Below are positions 1 to 12,140 of a stretch of DNA of 64,000 nucleotides, piece by piece; the stretch's first letter is position 1; each line of letters starts with the position of its first letter. Origin of the DNA: Burkholderiales bacterium (lineage in GTDB: Bacteria; Pseudomonadota; Gammaproteobacteria; Burkholderiales; Burkholderiaceae_C). A model generated the notes under the pieces. The model was given only the letters and a program-made list of their open reading frames with translations, was not told the origin of the DNA and searched no databases. The translations under genes and the position numbers were made by a program. The stretch lies in assembly GCA_016000265.1 (NCBI GenBank), contig JAECRL010000004.1, positions 136,264 through 200,263 of the forward strand. The letters are read 5' to 3'.

Positions 1-1
1 G

Positions 2-1135
2 GACTTCGGGCTGAGCTACGCGGAGCTGGGCCTGCTGGTCACGGTGTTCTTCATCATCTCGGGCGTGGGGCAGGCGCTGGCCGGCTTCCTGGTCGACCGG
101 GTGGGCGCGCGGCCGGTGCTGTTCGCCGGGCTGAGCTGCTTCGTGGCCGCGGGGCTGAGCGCCTCGCTGGCGCCCAACTACGCCGGGCTGATGCTGGCCT
201 CGGCGCTGGCGGGGCTGGGCAACGCGCCCTTCCACCCGGTGGACTTCACCATCCTCAACAAGCGGGTGTCGCTGCCGCGGCTGGGGCACGCGTTTTCCAT
301 CCACGGCATCAGCGGCAACCTGGGCTGGGCGCTGGCGCCGGTCTTCCTGATCGGGCTGAGCTCGGCGCTGGGCAGCTGGCGGCTGGCTTGCGCCTGCGCG
401 GCGGCGATGACGCTGGCCGTGATCGCCGTGCTGCTGTGGCAGCGCGAGGCGCTGGACGACCACCACGCGGCGCACCAGCGGGCCGCCGCACAGGCCCGGC
501 TGGCGGGCTCGGGCTCCGGTGCGCCAGCCGAGCACCCCATGGCCTTCTTGAAGCTGCCCTCGGTGTGGCTGTGCTTCTCGTTTTTCTTCTTCACCACCGC
601 GGCGCTGAGCGCCATCCAGGGCTTCGCGAGCCCGGCGCTGCAGCAAACGCAGGGCCTGCCGGAGTCGATCACGGCCTTCGTGGTGACGGGCTACATGTTG
701 TGCGGCGCCGCCGGCATGGTGATCGGCGGCTTCCTGGTGGCGCGCGCAGCGCGGCTGGAGCGCACCATCGCCGCGGCGATGACGCTGGCCGCCTTGCTGC
801 TCGTGCTGACCGCCACGGGCTGGCTGCCGCCGATGCTGGCCGCCGCCAGCGTGGCCCTGGCCGGTTTTGGCACCGGCCTGGCGGGCCCCTCGCGCGACAT
901 GCTCATCAAGCGGGCCGCCCCCCCGGGCGCCACCGGACGCGTTTATGGCACGGTGTACTCGGGGCTGGACGTGGGCTTCGCGCTGGCCGCGCCGGTGTTC
1001 GGCTGGATGATGGACCACGGCCACCCCGCAGGCGTGTTCGCGGGCTCGGCGCTGGTGCTGATGCTGGGCGTGGTGGCGGCCTCGGCCGTGGGCGGGCGCA
1101 TCCGGCGCGTCAATGCGGCTTGCGCGGCCCCTTGA
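2..1135 (+). CDS. MFS transporter, 5' truncated by window edge
   Basis: Inner-membrane transporter of the major facilitator superfamily. The frame is open from base 2, so the N-terminus lies outside the window; the GTG at 44 is internal. About 377 residues are visible, with many hydrophobic helices. A motif-A-like loop (LVDRVGARPVLFAG) sits early in the visible part, and a short Ala-rich cytoplasmic linker near the middle separates the two helix bundles. The late GFGTGLAGPSRDMLIKRAAP segment resembles the loop found in Fsr/NarK-like sugar, antibiotic or nitrate carriers. The substrate cannot be told from sequence. The 3' end overlaps the convergent gene on the minus strand by 26 bases. Confidence 0.85.
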   Translation, partial: DFGLSYAELGLLVTVFFIISGVGQALAGFLVDRVGARPVLFAGLSCFVAAGLSASLAPNYAGLMLASALAGLGNAPFHPVDFTILNKRVSLPRLGHAFSIHGISGNLGWALAPVFLIGLSSALGSWRLACACAAAMTLAVIAVLLWQREALDDHHAAHQRAAAQARLAGSGSGAPAEHPMAFLKLPSVWLCFSFFFFTTAALSAIQGFASPALQQTQGLPESITAFVVTGYMLCGAAGMVIGGFLVARAARLERTIAAAMTLAALLLVLTATGWLPPMLAAASVALAGFGTGLAGPSRDMLIKRAAPPGATGRVYGTVYSGLDVGFALAAPVFGWMMDHGHPAGVFAGSALVLMLGVVAASAVGGRIRRVNAACAAP

Positions 1136-1415
1136 AGGCGTCCGGGCGCAGCACGTTGCCGTCCTTGTCAACCTGCTTGCGCTGGTTCCGACGGGCGCGC
1201 TGGATGGCCTCCTCGGCCAGGCGTTCGGCGTCCTGGCGATGTTGCCGAGCGTGACGCAGGCGCAGCCAGCGGGCCCGCCAAGACTTCGGGGCATGCGGCA
1301 GTCGCCGCAGCCAGGCGTCGACGCGCGCACGCCGGGGCGCGCTCAGCGCCAGGCGGATCAGCATCAGGGCGCAGATCAGCACGATCAGCCCCGCTCCCCA
1401 CTTGTCCCATCCCAC
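1110..1415 (-). CDS. small single-pass membrane protein, unknown function
   Basis: A 101-residue protein with one N-terminal membrane helix (about residues 8-27, GAGLIVLICALMLIRLAL), then a strongly basic, Arg-rich cytoplasmic tail predicted to be partly helical. I do not recognise the family. It starts 3 bases after the stop of the PstS-like gene, so it is probably the last gene of the minus-strand signalling block. Its end overlaps the MFS gene convergently. The operon position and the charge asymmetry around the helix support a real gene, but homologues were not checked. Confidence 0.6.
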   Translation of the reverse strand: MGWDKWGAGLIVLICALMLIRLALSAPRRARVDAWLRRLPHAPKSWRARWLRLRHARQHRQDAERLAEEAIQRARRNQRKQVDKDGNVLRPDAFKGPRKPH

Positions 1416-1418
1416 GGC

Positions 1419-1880
1419 TCACTCCTTGGCTGAATCCGGCCTCATGGTGCACTGGCCGCACCGCGGCCCCCCCCGCGAGACGACGTTGACCCCTGGCGGC
1501 ACGTCGACTTCATCGACGTAGCCGATGCCCCCCGGGGTGTTGAGCACATAAAAAATCACCTCGGCCGACGAGTTGAACTCGCGCGGGGGCGCGCCCTTGC
1601 CAACGTAGCGCCGCACCGTCCAGTAGGCCAGGTAGCGTTGCTCGTCTTGCTGGAGGTAGTCGGCCAGGAAGCGCTGGCGCAGCAGGTGGCTGGGTGCGAG
1701 GTTGACGGGCAGCACGGGCTGGCCACCCAGCTCCACCACCTTGCCGGTGTAGATGCGCTGCACGGTGGTCGCGTCGAGCTTGCGCACGCCGGGGTGGGCC
1801 ACGATGACGACACCGGCCAACGCCGGTGCGAGCGCGCCCGCCAGGCAAGCGGTGAGGAGGAGGGTTCGCAATCGCTTCAT
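1419..1880 (-). CDS. PstS-like periplasmic substrate-binding protein, short form
   Basis: A 153-residue exported protein. Start at 1880 is chosen because it gives a clean signal peptide (MKRLRTLLLTACLAGALAPALA) with an AAGGGG ribosome-binding site just upstream; the longer reading frame has no such leader. The mature part resembles the short phosphate-ABC-transporter substrate-binding-like family: TTVQRIYTGKV early, LAYWTVRRYVGKGAPP in the middle, TPGGIGYV near the end. Full PstS proteins are about twice as long, so this is probably a one-lobe sensor or accessory protein rather than a transporter subunit; no permease genes are near. The C-terminus carries CGQC. It lies 10 bases after the porin and downstream of the kinase and regulator, which suggests a sensory role. 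Confidence 0.75.
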   Translation of the reverse strand: MKRLRTLLLTACLAGALAPALAGVVIVAHPGVRKLDATTVQRIYTGKVVELGGQPVLPVNLAPSHLLRQRFLADYLQQDEQRYLAYWTVRRYVGKGAPPREFNSSAEVIFYVLNTPGGIGYVDEVDVPPGVNVVSRGGPRCGQCTMRPDSAKE

Positions 1881-1890
1881 CCCAGCCCCT

Positions 1891-3159
1891 TCAGAACGCG
1901 AAGCTGTAGTTGAGCGACAGCACATTGAGGCTGCGGCCACTGAGGGTCTCGCCCGGCGGGTTGTCCACCAGCGCGGAGCGCTCGCCGATGCGGGTGTGCA
2001 TCCACTCGGCCTTCAGGCGGCTTTGCGGGGTCACGGCCCAGCCCAGGCCGACGCCGACGGAGGTCTGGTCCTGCACGCGGATGGCCTCACCCGCGCGGCG
2101 CTGGGCGACCGACAGCTCGTCGGTGCCCGCGCCCGCGCTCTCCAGGAGGCGGCGCGAGCGCAGGCGCGAGGCGCCCAGCGATTGCTGACGGCCGGCGCTG
2201 ACGTAGGGCGTGAAGTCCCCGATGGTGTGCAGCAGCGCAAGGGACGCGCCCGCGGAGTCGAAGCCCAGCTGGGTGCGGCGCTGGAAGTTGCGCGCGGCCT
2301 CGGCCACCAGCCACCAGCCCGCCGCGAACTGCCAGTCCGCCCCGAGGTAGACCACCTCGTTGGTGATGTGGTCGGTGCTGGGCACGCCGGGGCCGGGCAA
2401 GGCGTTGTCGACCTGGAAATAGCCGAGGCCGGGGGCCACTTGCACACGGGGGTAGTCGGTGGGCAAGGCGAGCCCGTCGCTGCGCGCCGAGCGGGCCCGC
2501 ACGAGGCCGCCGCGCACGGTGAGGTCTTCCTGGCGCCAGGTCAGGGCCGCGCCGAACAGGTCGGTGTCGACGTTGACGAAGCCGACGCCCACGTCTCGGC
2601 TGTGCATCCGGTTGGCCACCTGGGCGCGCCCGGCGTAGACATCGGCCACCAGCTCGCCGCTGCCGTGCAGCCAGGTGCGGGCCACCGAGGCCCCGGTGAA
2701 GTCCACCGTGGGCGACAGGGCGTAGATCTCGGTGGGCAGGCGGGCGAAGGCATGGGTCTGGCCCACGTCGCGGTTCTCGGAGTTGAGGAAGATGGGCACG
2801 CGCTGTTTGCCCAGGCGCAGCGACCACTCGTTGTTGGGGCGCCAGGACACGAAGGCCCAGGCGGCCTCGGTGGACCACTGCCGGTCGTGGCGCGTGGAGG
2901 GCGCCAGGGTGAGCTGCAGGGTGGCCGACCAGGCCGGCGTGATGCGGGCGTCGAGCTGCGCGCCGAAGAGGCTGTCGCGCCAGAGCGTGCCGCCGTGGTC
3001 GATGACGCGCTCGTAACGCCAGGGCTGATCGGAGATGGCGTGGCCCACGGTGCCGAAGCCGGAGAGCGACCAGTCGATGGCGGACTGAGCCTGCACCGCC
3101 TGGCTCGACAGGAGCGCAGCGAGCAGGGCCGCGGCAAAGGATGAGGCGGGGTGTGACAT
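1891..3159 (-). CDS. outer-membrane porin-like beta-barrel protein
   Basis: A 422-residue predicted outer-membrane protein. The start at 3159 gives a signal peptide ending SSQAVQA before QSAIDWSLSGFGT. The mature protein is a series of alternating amphipathic strands with aromatic girdles (for example WSLRLGKQRVP, WWLVAEAARNFQ) and ends in an aromatic residue (NYSFAF), as expected for Bam-dependent barrels. It resembles the porin-like proteins often found next to short PstS-like proteins. It lies between the HD-GYP regulator (8 bases) and the PstS-like gene (10 bases). The solute is unknown. Confidence 0.75.
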   Translation of the reverse strand: MSHPASSFAAALLAALLSSQAVQAQSAIDWSLSGFGTVGHAISDQPWRYERVIDHGGTLWRDSLFGAQLDARITPAWSATLQLTLAPSTRHDRQWSTEAAWAFVSWRPNNEWSLRLGKQRVPIFLNSENRDVGQTHAFARLPTEIYALSPTVDFTGASVARTWLHGSGELVADVYAGRAQVANRMHSRDVGVGFVNVDTDLFGAALTWRQEDLTVRGGLVRARSARSDGLALPTDYPRVQVAPGLGYFQVDNALPGPGVPSTDHITNEVVYLGADWQFAAGWWLVAEAARNFQRRTQLGFDSAGASLALLHTIGDFTPYVSAGRQQSLGASRLRSRRLLESAGAGTDELSVAQRRAGEAIRVQDQTSVGVGLGWAVTPQSRLKAEWMHTRIGERSALVDNPPGETLSGRSLNVLSLNYSFAF

Positions 3160-3167
3160 GGTGGGGA

Positions 3168-4255
3168 TCAGTGGTCGGACCAGGTGCGGGCGATGCGCTG
3201 GAACTCCTCCAGGCAGGCTTGCAGCGCGTCGACGACGGCGGGGTCGAAATGCTGCCCGGAGCCGTCGCGGATGATCTTGAGGGCCTGCTCGTGGGTCATG
3301 GGCGGCTTGTAGGGGCGCGCGCTGATGAGGGCGTCGTAGACGTCGGCGACGGCCATGAGGCGCGCCGACAGCGGGATCTGTTCGCCGACCAGGCCGTCGG
3401 GGTAGCCCGAGCCGTCCCACTTTTCGTGGTGGTGGCGGGCGATGTCCATGGCGTGGTCGAGGAAGACGGCGTCACCGGCCATGCGGTCGGCGGCGCGGCG
3501 CAGCATCTCCCAGCCGGCCATGGCGTGCTGGCGCATGATCACCGTCTCTTCGGGCGTGTGGCGCCCGGGCTTGAGCAGGATGTGGTCGGGCGTGGCGACC
3601 TTGCCCAGGTCGTGCAGCGGCGCGGACTTGGCGATGTGGTCGATGGAGGCGGGGTTGAGCAGGTGCAGGTGCTGGCCTTGCTCGTAAAACCAGGTCGCCA
3701 GGGTGCGCACGTACTCCTGGGTGCGGCGCACGTGGTGGCCGGTGGCCTCGTCGCGGAACTCGGCAAACGAGATCATGACGTGCAGGGTGGACTCGCGCAG
3801 CTGGTCGACTTGCTGCAGGCGCTGCGAGAGCTCGTCTTGCAGGCTGAGGTTGCGCTCGCGCAGCTCGTCCTGGTAGGCCTTGATCTGCAGGTGGGTGCGC
3901 ACGCGGGCCTGCAGCACCAGCGGGTTGATGGGCTTTTGGATGAAGTCGGCCGCGCCGACCTGGAAGCCCCGGGCCTCGTCTTCGGTCTGCGTCATGGCCG
4001 TCAGGAACAGCACGGGGATGGCGCGGGTGGCGGGGTCGGCCTTCAGGCGCTGGCAGACCTCGTAGCCGTCCATCTCCGGCATCATCACGTCGAGCAAGAT
4101 GAGGTCGGGCGGGGCGCGTTGCACCAGCTCCAGCGCCTTGACGCCGGAGGCCGCGAGCTTGACGCGGTGGTCGGCCTGCAGCAGCCCGGCCAGCAAGCTG
4201 AGGTTGGCCGGGGCGTCGTCGACCACGAGCACGGTGGGCATGTCGTCGGAGCGCG

Positions 4256-4259
<4 letters not shown>
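3168..4259 (-). CDS. response regulator with HD-GYP c-di-GMP phosphodiesterase domain
   Basis: A 363-residue RpfG-type regulator. An N-terminal receiver domain (residues about 8-125) has the acidic pair VVDD and phospho-acceptor Asp57 in [12 protein letters not shown] short coiled linker (130-165) leads to an HD-GYP domain with HD at 217-218 (PLHDLGKV), [12 protein letters not shown] at about 277-288 and a conserved VADVYDAL segment. Known members hydrolyse cyclic di-GMP when phosphorylated. The ATGA overlap with the upstream hybrid kinase makes that kinase the likely phosphodonor. With the two diguanylate cyclases upstream it completes a synthesis and breakdown set. Confidence 0.93.
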
Positions 4260-7078
<2,819 letters not shown>

Positions 7079-7091
7079 CGGGCGCGCGCTT

Positions 7092-8273
7092 TCAGGGATG
7101 AGGACTCATGGCGTCATCTTCCTTGAAGGCCATGCTGGCCACAATCCGGTCCCGCCCTGCCTGTTTGGCCTGGTAGAGGTTGCGGTCGGCCACGCGCAAG
7201 GCCCAGCCGCCATCGCCTTCCACCACCTGCGCGATGCCCACGCTCTGGGTCACCAGGAAGCGCTGGCCGCAGGCGTCGAAGACCTCGTCGCGCAGCCGGG
7301 CGGCGATCTTCTCGGCCACCAGCTGCGCGCCATCCAGGCTGGTGTCGGGCAGGAGCAGCACGAACTCCTCGCCGCCGTAGCGCGCGGCCGTGTCGACCTG
7401 GTCGCGCGTGTGCGACCGCAACAGGGCCCCGATGCGGGCGAGCACCTCGTCGCCCACCGGGTGGCCCCAGGTGTCGTTGATGCGCTTGAAGTGGTCGACG
7501 TCAAACAGGACGACCGACAAGGGGCGACCGCTGCGGGCCTGGCGCAGGGACTCGCGCTCCAGCCCGGTCATGAACTCGCGGCGGTTGGCCAGGCCGGTGA
7601 GCATGTCGGTGCGAACCAGGGTCTCCAGCTCGGCGCGGCGCCGCCGCAAGGTGTGGGCCAGCAGGAAGAGCACCGCCGACAGGATCAACACCGCCATCGA
7701 GAAGATGACGCGCACCCACATGGCCCACCAGGGGTGCAGGGCCTCGCCCACGAAGATGGGCTGGATCAGCAAGGGGGCGTAGACCAGCGCCCCCACGCCT
7801 TGCAGCACCTCGCTGAGCAGCGCCATGCCCAGGGCCAGGCCCCAGGCCGCGCGCAGCACGCGCAGGGGGAACAGCGCGCGCGAGAGCACCAGCACGTCGA
7901 GGATGAGCATGGACAGCGGGTTGTCGTGCAGGCCGTGGCCGACGCTCAGACCCACCAGCGTGCCGATGCCCGGCACCAAGGTGAGCTGCACCAGCCAGGG
8001 CTGGGGCGAGGGGTCGTGGCGGCGGCGCCACCCCACCCAGCCCATGAACGCCAGCCAGGCCATCAGCAGCGACAGCAGCACGTGGGCCGACGGCAGCAGC
8101 GCGGGCTGGTAGAGCGCGCGCACCGGCTCCACCCACCAGGCCGCGGCCTGCAAGGCCCACAACACCGCCAGCATGGGCCACAAGCCCAGCACGAACAGCA
8201 CGACGTTGCCCGCGTCGTGGCGCTCGACCAGGCGACTCTGCAGGGAGCGAAGGCGACGCGCCAGGAAATTCAT
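7092..8273 (-). CDS. membrane-bound diguanylate cyclase (GGDEF)
   Basis: A 393-residue protein with six or so membrane helices in residues 25-210, then a GGDEF domain (about 215-385). The catalytic loop reads GGEEF at 300-304. The metal/substrate region [15 protein letters not shown] and the [10 protein letters not shown] entry motif are intact, so it should make c-di-GMP from GTP. The product-inhibition I-site (RxxD, five residues before GGEEF) reads DQVD, so classical feedback inhibition is probably absent. It lies 13 bases upstream of the hybrid kinase and its start overlaps the stop of the second cyclase. Confidence 0.92.
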   Translation of the reverse strand: MNFLARRLRSLQSRLVERHDAGNVVLFVLGLWPMLAVLWALQAAAWWVEPVRALYQPALLPSAHVLLSLLMAWLAFMGWVGWRRRHDPSPQPWLVQLTLVPGIGTLVGLSVGHGLHDNPLSMLILDVLVLSRALFPLRVLRAAWGLALGMALLSEVLQGVGALVYAPLLIQPIFVGEALHPWWAMWVRVIFSMAVLILSAVLFLLAHTLRRRRAELETLVRTDMLTGLANRREFMTGLERESLRQARSGRPLSVVLFDVDHFKRINDTWGHPVGDEVLARIGALLRSHTRDQVDTAARYGGEEFVLLLPDTSLDGAQLVAEKIAARLRDEVFDACGQRFLVTQSVGIAQVVEGDGGWALRVADRNLYQAKQAGRDRIVASMAFKEDDAMSPHP

Positions 8274-9442
8274 GCGCCCCCCACCCGCTCACCGGCCACG
8301 CAGACGCGGTTGCGCCCGCCCGCCTTGGCGCGGTAGAGCGCCTGGTCCACTTCCAGCAGCGCCGCCTCCATGCCTTGATCTCGCACCTCGATGAGGCCCA
8401 GGCTGACGGTCACCCTGAAAGCGTCACCGGCGTCACCCGCATCACCGACATCACCGACATCTCGAAAGGCCTGCGCCGCGATCTCCTGGCGCAGCCGCTC
8501 GCCCACCTGCCGCGCGGCGTCCAGGGGCGTGTCGGGCAGGATGATGGCGAACTCCTCGCCCCCCAGCCGCGCCGGCAGGTCCGAGGGGGCCCGCACCGAC
8601 GCCATCAGCGTGGCGGCCAGGCCGCGCAGCACGGCGTCGCCCGCGAGGTGGCCGCGCCGGTCGTTGACGTCCTTGAAGTGGTCAACGTCCATGAGCATCA
8701 GGCACAGCGGCTGGCCGGATCGCTGGTGGCGCGCCAGCTCGGCGGCCAGCACCTCCATGAAGCGGCGGCGGTTGGCCAGGCCCGTCAGGCCATCGGTGTA
8801 CGACAGCCGCGTCAGGCGCGCATGCAGCTGTTCCAGGCGCGAAAACAGCATCAGCAGCAGGCTGAGCATCACGCACCAGGACGTCACGAACACGAACTGG
8901 CGCCACAACACGAACCACCACACCGGCTCGCGCCCCTGGAAGGTGTCGGGCGTCAGGGCCAGGGCGTAGGGCAGCCAGCCGGTGACGACCGCGGCGTCGG
9001 CCAGCAACAGCAAGGTCACGCACACGACGTAGGAGATGACCATGGGCCGCATGGGAAACAGCAGCAGCCCGATGGCCAGCACGCCCACCAGCACGAGGTT
9101 GGTGCTGGCCGTGAAGGTGCCCGCCAGGATGGTGATGACGGTGTAGGCCAGCCCGATGGACAGGCAGACGGCCAGGGTGGCGGCGTCCACCGGGTCGGGC
9201 AGGTGGCGCCGGGGCCACAGGCGCACGCCGATGACCAGGTTGACCATCGTGCAGACCAGGATGAGGGCCTGCAGCCACAACATGGCGTCCACGTGCAGGC
9301 CCGCGCGCACCTCGGGTGAGCGCAAGGCCAGCCCGTGGCCGACCAGCACGATGATGAAAAACGGGGTGGACGACCAGATCGCCACCTGCACCCGGCCGAC
9401 CGGGGTGAGCTGATCGAGGATCTGGTCGAGCTGGCGACGCAT
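8270..9442 (-). CDS. second membrane-bound diguanylate cyclase (GGDEF)
   Basis: A 390-residue paralogue of the next gene. Start at 9442 (MRRQLDQILDQ) is preferred; an in-frame ATG at 9496 adds 18 residues that do not look conserved. Membrane helices fill residues about 22-200, then a GGDEF domain with GGEEF at 294-298 and DVDHFKDVNDRRGH. The I-site position reads APSD, so feedback inhibition is unlikely. An unusual Asp/Gly/Val/Ala repeat (residues 328-341) is inserted between IAAQAF and FRVTVSLG, inside the domain. The stop overlaps the next start (ATGA), so the two cyclases are translationally coupled. It is the first gene of the minus-strand signalling block. Confidence 0.9.
   Translation of the reverse strand: MRRQLDQILDQLTPVGRVQVAIWSSTPFFIIVLVGHGLALRSPEVRAGLHVDAMLWLQALILVCTMVNLVIGVRLWPRRHLPDPVDAATLAVCLSIGLAYTVITILAGTFTASTNLVLVGVLAIGLLLFPMRPMVISYVVCVTLLLLADAAVVTGWLPYALALTPDTFQGREPVWWFVLWRQFVFVTSWCVMLSLLLMLFSRLEQLHARLTRLSYTDGLTGLANRRRFMEVLAAELARHQRSGQPLCLMLMDVDHFKDVNDRRGHLAGDAVLRGLAATLMASVRAPSDLPARLGGEEFAIILPDTPLDAARQVGERLRQEIAAQAFRDVGDVGDAGDAGDAFRVTVSLGLIEVRDQGMEAALLEVDQALYRAKAGGRNRVCVAGERVGGA
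8421..8465 (-). repeat. 9-bp in-frame tandem repeat inside a GGDEF gene
   Basis: About five imperfect copies of a nine-base unit (gcgtcaccg/gcatcaccg/acatcaccg on the plus strand) encode the DVGDVGDAGDAGDA stretch of the second diguanylate cyclase. The repeat is in frame, so changes in copy number would lengthen a surface loop rather than shift the frame. Confidence 0.8.
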
Positions 9443-9555
9443 GCACGGCCTTGTGAAATCGAAGGGCTGGGTCAGTATCGTCCGAGCGCGCGCCAAAGTT
9501 GAATGCCCGAGCGGGATTCACGGTCAGTTTGCACACCCTGGGCTATGCTGGGCGC

Positions 9556-9927
9556 ATGAAAACGATCGTTCGCTGGCTGCTGCTGGCCACCGCCCTCCTC
9601 ATGCTGGCGCACTGGAACATCGGTGTGTCGGTCAACAGCTTCAGCAGCGCCTTGCTGGCGGCTTTCGTCATCGGCCTGCTCAACGCCTTCGTGCGCCCCC
9701 TGCTGATCGTGCTGACGCTGCCGGTCACCATCCTCACGCTGGGCCTGTTCCTCTTCGTCATCAACGCCCTGACCTTCCAGATGGCCAGCGGCCTGCTCGA
9801 AGGCTTTCAGGTGCTGGGCTTCTGGCCGGCCTTGCTCGGCTCGGTGCTCTACAGCCTGTGCAGCATCGTCATCGACGTCGCCCTGGAGCGACTGATGCCC
9901 TCGCGCCTGCCTCAGCCGCTGGACTGA
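9556..9927 (+). CDS. small integral membrane protein, phage-holin family 4 / YvlD type (PF04020)
   Basis: A 123-residue protein that is almost entirely membrane helices (about four), with the GLLNAFVRPLLIVLTLPVTI segment typical of the family usually annotated as phage holin family protein. These are chromosomal membrane proteins of unknown function and no other phage gene is nearby, so the name does not imply a prophage. Start at 9556 gives MKTIVRWLLL, a sensible first helix. It diverges from the diguanylate cyclases and converges with cinA with only 4 bases between the stops. Confidence 0.8.
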   Translation: MKTIVRWLLLATALLMLAHWNIGVSVNSFSSALLAAFVIGLLNAFVRPLLIVLTLPVTILTLGLFLFVINALTFQMASGLLEGFQVLGFWPALLGSVLYSLCSIVIDVALERLMPSRLPQPLD

Positions 9928-9931
9928 CGCC

Positions 9932-10426
9932 TCACAGCGGCACCAGGCGGTTGCGCACGCCGGCCAGCGCCTGAAGCACGGTGGCCGCGCGCACCGCGGC
10001 GCGGTCGCCCTCGAACCACGCGCGCTGGGCGTGCACCGCCCCGCCCCGCTCGGCCCAGGCCAGCCAGACCGTGCCCACGGGCTTGTCGGGCGAGCCGCCG
10101 CTGGGGCCCGCCACGCCGGTGACGGCCACCGCGATGTCGGCGCGCGAGTGTTGCAAAGCCCCCTGCGCCATGGCGCGCGCCACCGCTTCGCTGACGGCGC
10201 CGTGCTGCGCGATGAGCCCTTCGGGCACGCCCAGCAGCTCGCACTTGGCCTCGTTGCTGTAGGTCACGAAGCCGCGCTCGAACCAGGCGCTGGAGCCGGC
10301 CAGCTCGGTGCAGGCCGCCGCGATCAAGCCCCCCGTGCAGGACTCGGCCGTGACCAGGCGCTCACCGCGCGCCAGCAGCAGCTCGGCGAGGCTTCGGAGG
10401 GTGGGGAGCAGGGCTTCGGTGTCCAT
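9932..10426 (-). CDS. pncC: nicotinamide-nucleotide amidohydrolase (CinA C-terminal type)
   Basis: A 164-residue cytoplasmic enzyme corresponding to the stand-alone CinA C-terminal domain. It converts nicotinamide mononucleotide to nicotinate mononucleotide and ammonia in pyridine nucleotide salvage. Family motifs are present: LVTAESCTGG at about residues 24-33 with the active-site Ser, AVSEAVARAMA, and TGVAGPSGGSPDKPVGTV. Length is normal for the short form. It is the last gene of thiL-pgpA-cinA, 51 bases after pgpA, a common Burkholderiales arrangement. Confidence 0.92.
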   Translation of the reverse strand: MDTEALLPTLRSLAELLLARGERLVTAESCTGGLIAAACTELAGSSAWFERGFVTYSNEAKCELLGVPEGLIAQHGAVSEAVARAMAQGALQHSRADIAVAVTGVAGPSGGSPDKPVGTVWLAWAERGGAVHAQRAWFEGDRAAVRAATVLQALAGVRNRLVPL

Positions 10427-10477
10427 GGCGGGGTCCGGTGGTGGTGGGGTGATTCAACGTGGCGCGGGCGCGCGGCC

Positions 10478-11068
10478 TCAGCCCAGCCATCCCGCACCGA
10501 AGCCACCCTCGGTCCACTGACGGGCGGCCACGGCCAGGGCCAGCAGCACCAGGGTGCAGAAGGCGGCCACCAGGTCGTCGAGCATGATGCCCACGCCCTG
10601 CGCCCACCCGATCGGCTGGCCCGGGCGCAGCTTGAAGAGCGCGTCGGCCCAGCCCACGGGGCCGGGCTTGGCCGCGTCGAAGAAGCGGAAGGTGACGAAG
10701 GCCAGCAACTGGCCCACCCCGTCCAGCGGGGACATCACCCACAGGATCAGCCAGAAGGCCCAGACCTCGTCCCACACGATGGCGCCGGGGTCGGCCACGC
10801 CCAGGCTGCGCGCCGTGCGGGTGCAGGCCCAGCACCCCACCAGCCAGCCCAGCGCCAGGATCAGGCCCCAGGCGACGTCGGCCTGCGCGCCCGTGCCGGT
10901 CCACTGCTGGATGAGCAGGAAGCTGACCCAGCCCCACAGGGTGCCCACGGTGCCCGGGGCGATGGGGCTCAGGCCGCTGCCCGCCCCCAAAGACAGCAGG
11001 TGCGCCGGGTGGCTGAGCAGGAAGGCCACGCTGGGGCGGCGGGGGGCCTGGGTGTCGGGGTGTCCCAT
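10478..11068 (-). CDS. pgpA: phosphatidylglycerophosphatase A
   Basis: A 196-residue inner-membrane enzyme that removes phosphate from phosphatidylglycerophosphate to give phosphatidylglycerol. The start at 11068 (MGHPDTQAPRRPSVAF) is 2 bases after the thiL stop. The N-terminal GSGLSPIAPGTVGTLWG signature is intact, followed by several membrane helices, VWDEVWAFWL with conserved acidic residues, and FRFFDAAKPGPVG. Length and motif order match the PgpA family. Confidence 0.93.
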   Translation of the reverse strand: MGHPDTQAPRRPSVAFLLSHPAHLLSLGAGSGLSPIAPGTVGTLWGWVSFLLIQQWTGTGAQADVAWGLILALGWLVGCWACTRTARSLGVADPGAIVWDEVWAFWLILWVMSPLDGVGQLLAFVTFRFFDAAKPGPVGWADALFKLRPGQPIGWAQGVGIMLDDLVAAFCTLVLLALAVAARQWTEGGFGAGWLG

Positions 11069-11070
11069 GG

Positions 11071-12051
11071 TCAAGCCTTGAAGTGATCGAACGAAGCCCA
11101 GCGGTCGGCCAGCGGCGCCATGCCCTCGGACTCGAACAGGCTGCGCCCGGGCTGACCGCGCACCCGCCCGATGCGGCTGAGTGGCAGGCCCAGCTGCGCG
11201 CCGAGTTGCACAACGGCCTCGCGGTGCGCCGCCGATGCGGTGAACAGCAGCTCGTAGTCGTCGCCGCCGGCCAGGATGCAATCGAGCTGTTCGGTGCGCG
11301 AACGCGCGGCCAGGCAGGGCGCGATCGGCAACGTGGACAGGAAAAGGTCCGCGCCCACGCCGCTGTGCGCCAGGATGTGCCCCAGGTCGCCCAGCAGGCC
11401 GTCGGAGACGTCGATGGCCGCGCTGGCCAGGCCGCGCAGCCCCACGCCCAGCGCCACGCGGGGGTCGGGTCGCTCCAGGGCCAGGCGCGCGGTCTCGAAG
11501 TCCGCGGCCGACAGGCCGGGCACCAGGGTGCCGCGAAAGGCCTCCAGCGCCAGGCGGGCCTCGCCAGGGTGGCCGCTGACCCAGATGTCGTCGCCCACGG
11601 CCGCGCCGCTGCGCAACAGGGCGCGCCCGCTGGGCACCTCGCCCAAAACGGTGACGCCGATGGCCAGCGGCCCGGCGGTGGTGTCGCCGCCCACCAGCTC
11701 GCAGTCGTGCTCGTCGGCCAGCGCCAGCAGGCCCCGCGCGAAGCCGGCCAGCCAGGCCTCGTCCACGCGCGGCAGGGTCAGCGCCAGCAGGAAACCCAGG
11801 GGCTGGGCGCCTGCGGCGGCCAGGTCAGAGAGGTTGACGGCCAGGGCCTTGTGGCCCAGGCGCTCGGGCGGGACGGTGGACAGGAAGTGCCGCCCCTCCA
11901 CCATCGTGTCGGTGGAGACGGCCAGCTGCATGCCGGGCGCGGGGGCCAGGACGGCGCAGTCGTCGCCGTTGCCCACCACCGCGCGGCGCGGCCCCTGGCC
12001 CGCCGGCCGCTGGAAATATCGCGCGATCAGGTCGAATTCACCGAGGCTCAT
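11071..12051 (-). CDS. thiL: thiamine-monophosphate kinase
   Basis: A 326-residue cytoplasmic kinase that makes thiamine diphosphate from thiamine monophosphate and ATP. Visible motifs: GEFDLIARYF at the N-terminus, GNGDDCAVL (metal and substrate binding), STDTMVEGRHF, the AVNLSDLAAAGA signature, and AIDVSDGLLGDLGHIL. Length is typical. It starts an operon with pgpA and cinA and diverges from maeB over a 138-base gap. Confidence 0.95.
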   Translation of the reverse strand: MSLGEFDLIARYFQRPAGQGPRRAVVGNGDDCAVLAPAPGMQLAVSTDTMVEGRHFLSTVPPERLGHKALAVNLSDLAAAGAQPLGFLLALTLPRVDEAWLAGFARGLLALADEHDCELVGGDTTAGPLAIGVTVLGEVPSGRALLRSGAAVGDDIWVSGHPGEARLALEAFRGTLVPGLSAADFETARLALERPDPRVALGVGLRGLASAAIDVSDGLLGDLGHILAHSGVGADLFLSTLPIAPCLAARSRTEQLDCILAGGDDYELLFTASAAHREAVVQLGAQLGLPLSRIGRVRGQPGRSLFESEGMAPLADRWASFDHFKA

Positions 12052-12140
12052 GGCGGAGATTGTCGCCCCACCTCATCACAAAACCCGCCTCAAATTCATG
12101 CCGATGTGGCGATCCGCATGCTCACCCCCTGCGAAGTTCC

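Noticed and set aside
9556-9927. Prophage remnant suggested by a holin-family protein
   Set aside because: The family is mostly chromosomal and no phage structural, lysis or integrase gene is nearby.
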